DNA of 36,330 nt, taken from assembly GCA_947456025.1 (NCBI GenBank), contig CANGQQ010000006.1, forward strand, positions 1-36,330. The letters are read 5' to 3'. This stretch comes from Chitinophagaceae bacterium (GTDB lineage Bacteria; Bacteroidota; Bacteroidia; Chitinophagales; Chitinophagaceae). Below the pieces are notes generated by a model. The model worked only from the letters and a program-made list of their open reading frames with translations. It made no database searches and was not told where the DNA came from. The position numbers were made by a program, and so were the translations under genes. Shown here piece by piece: positions 1 through 8,471 of the stretch (positions are counted from its first letter, which is position 1; every line of letters starts with the position of its first letter).

Positions 1-3000
1 ATTGGTGGAACCATGAGCGGAGGAACTCTTGTTGCCTCAACGGGCACCATTGAATATTATGGTGATGGAACAGGTGGTACAAGCTCAAACCAAACAATTG
101 GCAATTACAGTTACAACAACTTAAAAACATCAGGTAACGGGACAAAGACTTTGGCTGCAAATACCACAATGTATGGGACGCTTACCATCAATGCCGGTAC
201 AACGCTCGCACTCAGTTCATTTTCGTTGAATACTCCAGCAAGTATGGAGTTACAAAATGGATTATCCGCTTCATCTATCACCGGTTCCGGACTATTAACA
301 CTGGGAGGAAATGTAAACGTTACAAAAATATCCGGAACAGGAACAGGTGCTACGATCAGTTGTCCGGTTGCACTAAACAACGGAAGTACAAGAACATTCA
401 CTGTTCCCGATGAAACAACAAGTGCAAACGATTTAACGATCAGTGGAGTCATAAGCACGAGCGGAGCTTTGGTAAAATCCGGAAGTGGAACACTTGTTTT
501 GTCAGGTAATAATTCCTATTCAGGAGGAACCACGCTCAATGGAGGTGCTTTAACCATCAGTCATACAAATGCTTTGGGCTCCGTTTCAGGAGCGCTCTCG
601 GTTTCAAGTGGCACGTTGGTTAATATAGGCGCCAATGTTACGGTTGGGAACTTAACATTAGGCGGGTTAGGAACTGCAAACGGCACATGGGGAGATACCG
701 GATCAGGAGCAACCTTTATCAACACAACTTATTTCCGTTCAAGCAATCGAATTACTGTTAGCAATGATACAAGAATAACTCCCACGGTATCAATTACCGT
801 TGGTTCCTATACCTATAATGGTTCAACACAAGGACCATCTGTTGCCACCAATACTGGCACAGGAACAAGCTATTCTTTCAGTTACTCCGGAGCAGGATAT
901 GGTCCAAGCGCAACTGCTCCTACCAATGCCGGCAACTACAATGTGGTTGCTACCGTAGCTGCTAGCACTGACGGCTTTTACAAAGCGGCCAATTCAAGTT
1001 CCATCGCATTTTCAATTAATAAAGCTGTCCTCACCGTTACAGCCAACAACCAAACCGTTTCTTATGGAACGCCAGTAGCATCCGTAACCGCAGCAGGATC
1101 TTATAGTGCAACAGGATTCGTAAACGGACAAACCGCATCCGTCATCAGTGGCTCCGCTTCCTATACCACGAACTATACAACCACCACTAATGCAGGTACT
1201 GCGGGTATCACAATTACACCTGTGGTAACGGGCTTAAGCGCAACCAACTATTCTTTTACAGCCGTCAACGGTACCATTACCATCAATAAAGCTGTACTGA
1301 CTATTACGGCCAACAACCAAACCGTTTCCTACGGAACGTCCGTGGGTACTGTAACCGCTGCAGGGGCTTATACCGCAACCGGATTTTTAAACGGACAAAA
1401 CGCATCCGTCATCAGTGGCTCCGCTTCCTACACCACGAACTATACCACCACCACCAATGCAGGTGCTGCGGGCATCACAATTACACCTGTGGTAACGGGC
1501 TTAAGCGCAACCAACTATTCTTTTACAGCCGTCAACGGTACCATTACCATCAATAAAGCTGTACTGACTATTACGGGCAACAACCAAACCGTTTCCTACG
1601 GAACGGCCGTGGCTACCGTAACCGCTGCAGGTGCTTACACCGCAACCGGATTTTTAAACGGACAAACCGCATCCGTCATCAGTGGCTCCGCTTCCTATAC
1701 CACGAACTATACCACCACCACCAATGCAGGTGCTGCGGGCATCACAATTACACCCGTGGTAACGGGCTTAAGCGCAACCAACTATTCTTTTACAGCCGTC
1801 AACGGTACCATTACCATCAATAAAGCTGTACTGACTATTACGGCCAATAATTCAACTAAAATGTATGGCAGCTCTCAAGCCACACCGGTTGCAGGCTCCA
1901 ATTCATTTACATCATCAGGATTGGCAAATAGTGAAACCATAGGCTCAGTTACATTAACCTACAGCCCAGGAGCCCTTGGCGCACTGGATCCGGTAGGCAG
2001 TACATCGACAATCACACCCTCTTTAGCAACAGGTGGCAGTTTTTCTTCTTTAAACTATACGATCAATTACAATACCGGAACACTAACGGTAATTGCGTTT
2101 ACATACACGTCTTCAACAAATTTCAGAACAAAACAAAGTGGTTCCTGGAACAGTCCGCTGATTTGGGAAGCAACCAATGATGGAACTAATTGGATTTCTG
2201 CGGCACAATCACCATCCAGCGCAAATAATACGATAGTGATTCTAAATGGACATCTTGTTACCGTTAACACAGATGTAACTACAGATCAAACAACAGTGAA
2301 CAACGGAGGAACCTTAACCATTGCTTCCGGATCCACTATAACAATCGGGTCCAGTGGAGCTGTTGACTTACAAGTAAATGGTGTTTTAAACATAAACGGA
2401 TCATTAATAAACCAAGGTGATGTTGTAGGAGCATCCACCAATTTGATTATTAACAATGGAGGCGCTTACACCCATAATCAGAATGGAGGATCTATTCCGT
2501 ATGCAACCTGGAATACAGGCTCACTCTGTAACGTTAATGGAAATACAGGATCCAGTCTAACAGGAACAGATCAAAACTTTAAAAATTTTACCTGGAATTG
2601 TACAGCGCAAAATTCAAATGACGTGAGTCTTAGCAATGGTTTTGGAGTTACCGAAACCTTAACCATCGTAAGTACAGGTTCCGGAAGCTTGAATCTTCCG
2701 AATGGTACTACGTCAATAAAAAATTATTCACAGAGTGGAGGAATCGTTCAAGCCTATAGTTTATTGAGCAATCAAACCATCCAGCTTAATATATCAGGCG
2801 ACTTTAACATGAGTGGAGGAACATTGCGCTCCACAGCCGTAATTTTGGGCACAACAACCCTGAATGTAAATTTCAATGGAACTTCTGCACAATTGTTTAA
2901 CAAATCAGGCGGCACCATTTCTACGTTCATCTTTTGGGGAACAGCCACGAATACATTTACTATAAACAACGGCGCTATCGTTGACTTTGGTACCTCGGTG

Positions 3001-6000
3001 TTGAATGGTACCGGAAATTTCACAAACAATGGTACATTAATCACAGCACATGCAGATGGAATTACAACCACAGGGAATAGCGGCGCCATTCAGTTAAATG
3101 GTACCCGTACGTACAGCACGAGTGGAAATTATCATTTTGATGGATCTGTTGCGCAAATTACAGGCACAGGCTTACCTTCCATTGTCAATAATCTTACAAT
3201 CGAAAACACAAGCGGTGTTTCATTAACAAACTCGGTCACGATCAACAACACATTAAACTTAATAAATGGTTCTCTGAATATTGCATCCAAAACACTGACA
3301 TTTCAAAACGGAAATGTTCCGATCCAAAAGACTTCAGGATTTCTTACGCTTTCAAATAATGTCAATCTCGTCTTTGGAACAACCGGCAATACCGGAGGCG
3401 CATCTTGCAATCTTCCGGACAATCTATTTTCAAGCGGATCCGAAGTCAATCAAGTTACCATCAACCGCACCAATCGGATAGGCCTTGGGAATAATCTCTT
3501 GATTTTGAATGGCAGCTTAACATTAACCAATGGTGTTTTGGATGCATCAGGAAGCAGTCTCGTTTTTCAAAACCATCATACGCCGGTACAAAGATCAAAC
3601 GGAAGCATTACCACGAACAGTTCCACTAATATTAGTTTTGGATCAAACGGCAATAAAGGTGGAAATGAATTTACACTACCGGACTTTTTGTTTACAACAA
3701 CACCAGTACTGAATCAACTTAACATCAACCGAAACAATTCATTGAAATTAGGAAATCAAGATTTGATCATTAATGGAACACTGAATCTGACTTCAGGAAA
3801 TTTTGATATCTCAAACCGGACCATCACTTTTCAAAATGGCAACATTCCAATTGAACGAGATGGCAGTAACACAATTGGCAAACTGATCACGAATACAAAT
3901 ACAAGTATTGTTTTTGGCACTTCCGGAAATAAGGGCGGAAGTACATTTACGATACCAACCGATGTTTTTAATACTGTACCCGCATTATTCAATTTCAGTA
4001 TCAACCGTACGAATCCGGTTATTTTGGGCAGTCAGGATCTAACGATTCTTGGCACTCTAACCCTGACTTCAGGCATTCTATCTGCAGGTAGTAATACGGT
4101 GATTTTAGGGGCAGACGGAATAGTAAGCGGAGGAAGTGCAAACAGTCACATACAAGGCAATCTTAGAAAATGGATTAAAGCAGGTACAAGTACCATCAGT
4201 TACCAAACAGGTGATGGAACGGTTTATGCGCCTGTTCACTTAACCTTAAATGGAAGTATTTCTACCTCAACCGGAAGTATTACCGTCAAAACGATTGCAG
4301 GAGATCAACCCAATATTGGTTCATCCGGTATTAATAATAATTCCAGCGTAAATCGATATTGGACGATATCAGAAAACACATCCGTTACCGGAATGAATTC
4401 TTTTCATGCCAATTTCAATTACAACAGTAATGACAATGATCCGGTTTCAATTCCTGGCAATTATGTCTTACGTCGGTACTATCTTTCAGCCTGGACCACT
4501 TTAACAAGAAACGGAACTCCCACATCGATATCCGCTTCTGCCAGTGACATTACTTCATTTGGTGACTTTGCAATTGGTAACATAACCGGAACCATTGCCG
4601 TTTCAACACAACCAACAGGAGTTTCGGTGTGTGCCCCCGGAAATGCAAGTTTTACGTCAGCATCATCATCCGTGCCTGCACCCACGATTCAATGGCAAAG
4701 AAGTACCGGAGGGGGATTGTATGAAAACATTACTGCCAATATGGACGAAGGAACCGTGTACAGTGGATTTACGAGCGGAACCTTACAAATTACGGGAACA
4801 TCCACTTCCATGAATGGCTATGTATACCGGGCGGTCTTTACCAACATTAATGGAACTGTTAATTCTAACGATGCCTCACTCACTGTAAATGCTGTTTTAA
4901 CACCTACTTCCAGTGTGATAATTCAGAACGGAAGTAACGCAATTTGTGAAGGCAGCGTTGTTACTTTTAAAGCCATTACAGGAAATACCGGAGGCGGAAC
5001 AATCAACTATGACTTCAAAATCAATGGAACGAGTGCGCAAAACAGCAATTCCAATTTATTCACTTCATCCGGCTTCTCCAATGGAGATGTCGTATCCTGT
5101 GATATTGAAATTACAGGCGGATTGTGCCTTACCCGTAACACAGTTTCTTCAACAACAACAAACACGAATGTTTCGATGCTCGTTACTGCACCAACTGTTA
5201 CCCTTAGTTCTTCAACAGGAGCAACAATTTGCTCCGGCACACGTGTTGTATTCACGGCAACGGCATCTAATTATCTAACGGGTTCTGTCAGTTACAATTT
5301 TATGATCAATGGAACCAGTGTACAGAACAGTACTCAAAATACGTTTGAATCCAACACATTGGAAAACGGACAAATTGTAAACTGTACGATTGTAATCAGT
5401 GGCGGCACCTGCGACGGCAAAACGGTTTCTTCAAACGCTATTAGCATGACGGTGCATCCTAATGTAACACCAACTGTTCAGTTGAACACCTCTTCCGGAA
5501 ATCGAATATGCAATGGAACTTCGGTAGTCTTTACAGCCGTTCCAAACAACCTCGGTGGAGGCACCGTTGTATCATATGACTTTCAAATCAATGGAACCAG
5601 TGTTCAGAACTCTAATTCAAACAGTTTTACAACATCGGGACTGATCAATGGACAACAAATCAATTGCATACTGAATACCACCGGTGGAATTTGTTCAGCA
5701 GCAAATGCAACATCGAATACCATTACAATGGAGGTAGTAGCCATTCCAACTTTGACACTGACCGCATCACCTTCCGGCACAAAATGTTTCGGAACACCCA
5801 TCACTTTTACAAGTATTGCGGGGAATTTAAATTCAGGAACGATTGCGAGCTACAATTTTATATTGAATGATCAAACAGTTCAAAACACAGGTAGCACTTC
5901 GTTCTCCAGCTCACAATTAGAAAATGGAGATATCATCAGATGTGACGCTGTTGTGAATGGTGGAACATGTTCCGGTACTACCATTAGATCCAATACAATT

Positions 6001-8331
6001 ACTGCAGCAATTGTGGAACAATTCACACCATCTGTTATGTTAACGGTAGCTCCCGGTTCGACTATCAATTATGGGAACCAGGTAACATTCACAGCGCAGG
6101 CTTCGAATACAAACAATGGAACTATTCTGTATAACTTCAAAGTCAACGGTGTTTCTGTTCGAAACAATACTTCCAATAGTTACAATACAAGCACTTTAAC
6201 AAATGGAACTGTAGTTACATGTGAAATTACGGTTTCAGGCACTACGTGCTTGAGTGTTTCAAGAGCAACGTCAAATGCAATTACAATGACCGTCAATGGA
6301 ACAGCAGGTGGCCCGCTTGATGAATATATCTGGACGGGGGCTGTCAGTACCAACTGGAGCATCGCCGGAAATTGGAGTGGTAATGTAATCCCTAATGAAG
6401 GATCCGACATTTTGCTTCCTTCCGGTTTGAGCCGTTACCCGGTAATTGGCAGTGGAGTGATCCCTGTTGGAACTATAACGTTACAGTCTGGCAGCTCGCT
6501 TACGCTTAATGGAACAGGCATCCTGCAGGTGGAAGGAACAATTACCGGCAGCGGAACGATACATGCATTAAACGGAACACTGGAAATGAGTGGAAGCGAA
6601 ATGCAAACTATCAATGGTAGTCTTTTCGTGAACAACACCATTCAAAACATCATCATCAGTAATCATGTAACGTTATCAGGTACTATAAACATAACCGGCA
6701 GAGTTTCATTTGGCAATGTGAACAATAAGACATTATCGAGCAATGGATTTCTTGTCTTAAAATCAACTGTATCAGGAACGGCAGTAGTTGCAGATGTAAC
6801 CAATTCAAGCAGAAACACCGGAAACACCATTTCCGGAAATGTAACGGTTGAACGTTATATACCTGCGGGAAGAAAATGGCGTGGTCTTTCTACTCCATTA
6901 AAAGGAAGTGTGCAAAACAGCATTTTTGACAACTGGCAAAATGGTGGCATTGAACGTGCCGGAACCGGAGCCTTGTTGTGGAGCCCCTCGGGCACCGGAG
7001 CATCAGGAAATGGGTTTTCTCAGAATACAAATGTTGGAGCAAGTGCCAATATCAGAGGCTATTCAGTAAGTGCATTTACAATACCAACATCTACAAAATC
7101 CGCTTTGCTCTTCAATCAAACAGGCCCCAAACCGTATCTGGTATTTGTAACAGATCAGTATTATAGCAATGTGACTCAGGGTAAAATGAATTTGACATCA
7201 GGAGCTTCTGCTACAACCTTAAAAGCGAGCGGCGAATTGATAACCGGCTCTTACACTTTGTCCAGTTTGTCATCAGGTTATCAGATGATCGCGAACCCTT
7301 ATGCTTCACCAATCGACTTTGCAACCTTAGGAAAGATCAACATCAACAACCAATTCTGGGTATGGGATCCGAAATTATTTGGCTTCAGTGGCTACGGAGG
7401 CTATGTTTATACGAGTAGCTCCGGAGCAGGATATATTTCCAGTCCGATCGACGAAGAGGGTAGTTATACCGGAAACTCATCCGTAATTCCTGCAGGAGCT
7501 GCATTTTGGGTGAGTGTAAATGAAGGATTTACGGGTTCACTCAGTTTTTCTGAAACAGATAAGACAACAGGGGGGTATTCTGTATTTGGAGGAAGAGTTT
7601 CTGAAACAAAAACAGCCTTATTAAGAGTGAATTTGAAAAATCCGGCCGGAAATCAATTGTATGATGGAGTTACAGCAGGTTACGACGATCGGTTCTCTGA
7701 GTTAGTAGATCAGGTTGATGTTAAAAAATTTGGAATTGGAGGGGAAAACATCTCCATTCGAAGAAGCAATCTGGATCTTGCAATGGAGTTCCGTCCAGCT
7801 CACTATCGTTACGATACCCTCTTTTTGAGGTTGCATAATATGCAGCAAAAAGACTACATCCTTAATATCAGCGGATCAGATTTTGAATTGAATTCGGGTG
7901 TATCAGCCGTCTTGCAAGACTTGTATCTTAACACTGAAACACCATTGAATTTGTTCGGAAAAACCGTAATTGCATTTAAAGTTTCATCTGGCGTAACCAC
8001 TTCTAATGACCGCTTTCGAATTATATTCAGAAAAATGGATGTAACGCCGGTCCAAAACAGGGCGTTCGAAAAAGGAATCAGTCTGTACCCGAATCCGGTT
8101 GCTAAAGGTGGTTTGTTACAGGTCGAATTCAATCAACTAAAAGCCGGCAATTACAAAATTCTTTTATACAATATGCTTGGTGCAAAAATTTCAGAAAAAA
8201 GTATCCAGCATATTGGCGGAACATCAACCTATGTATTCAGTACCGAATCCAATTTAAAATCCGGAACGTACATTGTGGATGTGCGAGACGAAAAAGGAGT
8301 GTCACAAAAACTCAAGTTAGCCGTTGAATAA
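1..8331 (+). CDS. Giant T9SS-secreted repeat protein (MBG, PATR and Ig-like repeats), 5' partial
   Basis: This is the 3' end of a very large cell-surface or secreted protein. The reading frame is open to base 1 (I-G-G-T before the first ATG at 13), so the listed 2772-aa ORF is very likely truncated by the window edge and its signal peptide is not visible. Numbering from the ATG at 13, the order is: a G/T/S-rich beta-helix-like part with an autotransporter-type repeat (about 141-191), three tandem MBG 'YGT' repeats (336-602) plus a diverged fourth, a strand-rich part with three ~88-residue repeats (about 1081-1348), five Ig-like repeats (about 1631-2095), a 'WTGAVSTNWS' block, and a C-terminal T9SS type A sorting domain (SLYPNP..., ending KLAVE). 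Composition suits an extracellular beta-rich protein. The role is probably adhesion or surface coat, but no catalytic domain is recognisable and the ligand is unknown. A strong hairpin terminator follows, so the gene ends its transcription unit. Confidence 0.9.
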   Translation: MGGTMSGGTLVASTGTIEYYGDGTGGTSSNQTIGNYSYNNLKTSGNGTKTLAANTTMYGTLTINAGTTLALSSFSLNTPASMELQNGLSASSITGSGLLTLGGNVNVTKISGTGTGATISCPVALNNGSTRTFTVPDETTSANDLTISGVISTSGALVKSGSGTLVLSGNNSYSGGTTLNGGALTISHTNALGSVSGALSVSSGTLVNIGANVTVGNLTLGGLGTANGTWGDTGSGATFINTTYFRSSNRITVSNDTRITPTVSITVGSYTYNGSTQGPSVATNTGTGTSYSFSYSGAGYGPSATAPTNAGNYNVVATVAASTDGFYKAANSSSIAFSINKAVLTVTANNQTVSYGTPVASVTAAGSYSATGFVNGQTASVISGSASYTTNYTTTTNAGTAGITITPVVTGLSATNYSFTAVNGTITINKAVLTITANNQTVSYGTSVGTVTAAGAYTATGFLNGQNASVISGSASYTTNYTTTTNAGAAGITITPVVTGLSATNYSFTAVNGTITINKAVLTITGNNQTVSYGTAVATVTAAGAYTATGFLNGQTASVISGSASYTTNYTTTTNAGAAGITITPVVTGLSATNYSFTAVNGTITINKAVLTITANNSTKMYGSSQATPVAGSNSFTSSGLANSETIGSVTLTYSPGALGALDPVGSTSTITPSLATGGSFSSLNYTINYNTGTLTVIAFTYTSSTNFRTKQSGSWNSPLIWEATNDGTNWISAAQSPSSANNTIVILNGHLVTVNTDVTTDQTTVNNGGTLTIASGSTITIGSSGAVDLQVNGVLNINGSLINQGDVVGASTNLIINNGGAYTHNQNGGSIPYATWNTGSLCNVNGNTGSSLTGTDQNFKNFTWNCTAQNSNDVSLSNGFGVTETLTIVSTGSGSLNLPNGTTSIKNYSQSGGIVQAYSLLSNQTIQLNISGDFNMSGGTLRSTAVILGTTTLNVNFNGTSAQLFNKSGGTISTFIFWGTATNTFTINNGAIVDFGTSVLNGTGNFTNNGTLITAHADGITTTGNSGAIQLNGTRTYSTSGNYHFDGSVAQITGTGLPSIVNNLTIENTSGVSLTNSVTINNTLNLINGSLNIASKTLTFQNGNVPIQKTSGFLTLSNNVNLVFGTTGNTGGASCNLPDNLFSSGSEVNQVTINRTNRIGLGNNLLILNGSLTLTNGVLDASGSSLVFQNHHTPVQRSNGSITTNSSTNISFGSNGNKGGNEFTLPDFLFTTTPVLNQLNINRNNSLKLGNQDLIINGTLNLTSGNFDISNRTITFQNGNIPIERDGSNTIGKLITNTNTSIVFGTSGNKGGSTFTIPTDVFNTVPALFNFSINRTNPVILGSQDLTILGTLTLTSGILSAGSNTVILGADGIVSGGSANSHIQGNLRKWIKAGTSTISYQTGDGTVYAPVHLTLNGSISTSTGSITVKTIAGDQPNIGSSGINNNSSVNRYWTISENTSVTGMNSFHANFNYNSNDNDPVSIPGNYVLRRYYLSAWTTLTRNGTPTSISASASDITSFGDFAIGNITGTIAVSTQPTGVSVCAPGNASFTSASSSVPAPTIQWQRSTGGGLYENITANMDEGTVYSGFTSGTLQITGTSTSMNGYVYRAVFTNINGTVNSNDASLTVNAVLTPTSSVIIQNGSNAICEGSVVTFKAITGNTGGGTINYDFKINGTSAQNSNSNLFTSSGFSNGDVVSCDIEITGGLCLTRNTVSSTTTNTNVSMLVTAPTVTLSSSTGATICSGTRVVFTATASNYLTGSVSYNFMINGTSVQNSTQNTFESNTLENGQIVNCTIVISGGTCDGKTVSSNAISMTVHPNVTPTVQLNTSSGNRICNGTSVVFTAVPNNLGGGTVVSYDFQINGTSVQNSNSNSFTTSGLINGQQINCILNTTGGICSAANATSNTITMEVVAIPTLTLTASPSGTKCFGTPITFTSIAGNLNSGTIASYNFILNDQTVQNTGSTSFSSSQLENGDIIRCDAVVNGGTCSGTTIRSNTITAAIVEQFTPSVMLTVAPGSTINYGNQVTFTAQASNTNNGTILYNFKVNGVSVRNNTSNSYNTSTLTNGTVVTCEITVSGTTCLSVSRATSNAITMTVNGTAGGPLDEYIWTGAVSTNWSIAGNWSGNVIPNEGSDILLPSGLSRYPVIGSGVIPVGTITLQSGSSLTLNGTGILQVEGTITGSGTIHALNGTLEMSGSEMQTINGSLFVNNTIQNIIISNHVTLSGTINITGRVSFGNVNNKTLSSNGFLVLKSTVSGTAVVADVTNSSRNTGNTISGNVTVERYIPAGRKWRGLSTPLKGSVQNSIFDNWQNGGIERAGTGALLWSPSGTGASGNGFSQNTNVGASANIRGYSVSAFTIPTSTKSALLFNQTGPKPYLVFVTDQYYSNVTQGKMNLTSGASATTLKASGELITGSYTLSSLSSGYQMIANPYASPIDFATLGKININNQFWVWDPKLFGFSGYGGYVYTSSSGAGYISSPIDEEGSYTGNSSVIPAGAAFWVSVNEGFTGSLSFSETDKTTGGYSVFGGRVSETKTALLRVNLKNPAGNQLYDGVTAGYDDRFSELVDQVDVKKFGIGGENISIRRSNLDLAMEFRPAHYRYDTLFLRLHNMQQKDYILNISGSDFELNSGVSAVLQDLYLNTETPLNLFGKTVIAFKVSSGVTTSNDRFRIIFRKMDVTPVQNRAFEKGISLYPNPVAKGGLLQVEFNQLKAGNYKILLYNMLGAKISEKSIQHIGGTSTYVFSTESNLKSGTYIVDVRDEKGVSQKLKLAVE
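433..585 (+). other. Autotransporter-associated beta-strand (PATR-like) repeat
   Basis: The encoded segment LTISGVISTSG..LVKSGSGTLVLSGNN.YSGGTTLNGG.L is the classic passenger-associated repeat found in type V autotransporters. Here it lies in a protein that ends in a T9SS sorting domain and shows no outer-membrane beta-barrel. It probably forms one turn or so of a beta-helix stalk. Confidence 0.75.
1018..1818 (+). repeat. Three tandem 267-bp (89-aa) MBG-type repeats
   Basis: Each copy begins at AATAAAGCTGT (1018, 1285, 1552), and a fourth start at 1819 diverges after about ten codons (into KMYGSS). The period is exactly 267 bp. Copies 2 and 3 are almost identical at DNA level, and copy 1 is slightly more diverged. 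Each encodes NKAVLT.T.NNQTVSYGT...ASVISGSASYTTNYTTTTNAG..GITITPVVTGLSATNYSFTAVNGTITI, matching the MBG/YGX family of extracellular beta-sandwich repeats. Near-identity suggests recent duplication or gene conversion, so copy number may vary. Confidence 0.9.
3253..4056 (+). repeat. Second repeat family, ~88-residue units (three diverged copies)
   Basis: Units start at 3253, 3517 and 3781, with a fourth partial start at 4057, giving periods of 264, 264 and 276 bp. Shared landmarks in each unit are L.L..G...... .L.FQNG/H, then P(I/V)(Q/E)R/K, then FG..GN.GG, then (I)NR.N...LG...L.I.G.L. The DNA is well diverged between copies, so this expansion is older than the 267-bp array. Alternating short strands suggest beta-helix turns. 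Confidence 0.7.
4903..6297 (+). repeat. Five Ig-like repeats with conserved cysteines
   Basis: Five units of 92-95 residues share TP(T/S)V.L....G..IC.GT.V.FTA, Y.F.(I/V)NG.SVQN....., then NG..V.C.I...GG.C. The first cysteine codons are at 4945, 5230, 5509 and 5785. The fifth unit has AAT (Asn) at 6067 instead. The later pair C.I...GG.C is kept in all five. The pattern resembles bacterial Ig-like/PKD-like stalk domains, with a probable intra-domain disulfide in units 1-4. Confidence 0.75.
8071..8328 (+). other. T9SS type A C-terminal sorting domain
   Basis: The last ~85 residues (ISLYPNPVAKGGLLQVEF..L..G.YKILLYNMLGAKI......G...Y.F.....L.SGTYIVDVRDE.G...KLAVE) match the Por secretion-system sorting domain. 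This domain takes the protein across the outer membrane through the T9SS and is normally cleaved by the PorU sortase. Confidence 0.92.
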
Positions 8332-8336
8332 ACCTG

Positions 8337-8371
8337 AAAGAGACATCATAAGATGTCTCTTTTTTATTTTT
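8337..8371 (+). terminator. Rho-independent terminator after the giant protein
   Basis: The 11-bp stem AAAGAGACATC / GATGTCTCTTT has a 4-nt loop (ATAA) and is followed at once by TTTATTTTT. It starts six bases after the stop codon. Confidence 0.88.
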
Positions 8372-8471
8372 AGGATGGGTTCACGTTGCTGCTAAGGGCT
8401 TGTTAATTCAACGAATTTACAGCAGTGGTAAGACATACCTCATCTTTTATCGTTATTTTTACCCTTATTCT

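Noticed and set aside
1018-1818. Direct repeats as a possible CRISPR array
   Set aside because: The 267-bp units are contiguous, in frame and coding; there are no short repeats with unique spacers and no cas genes.
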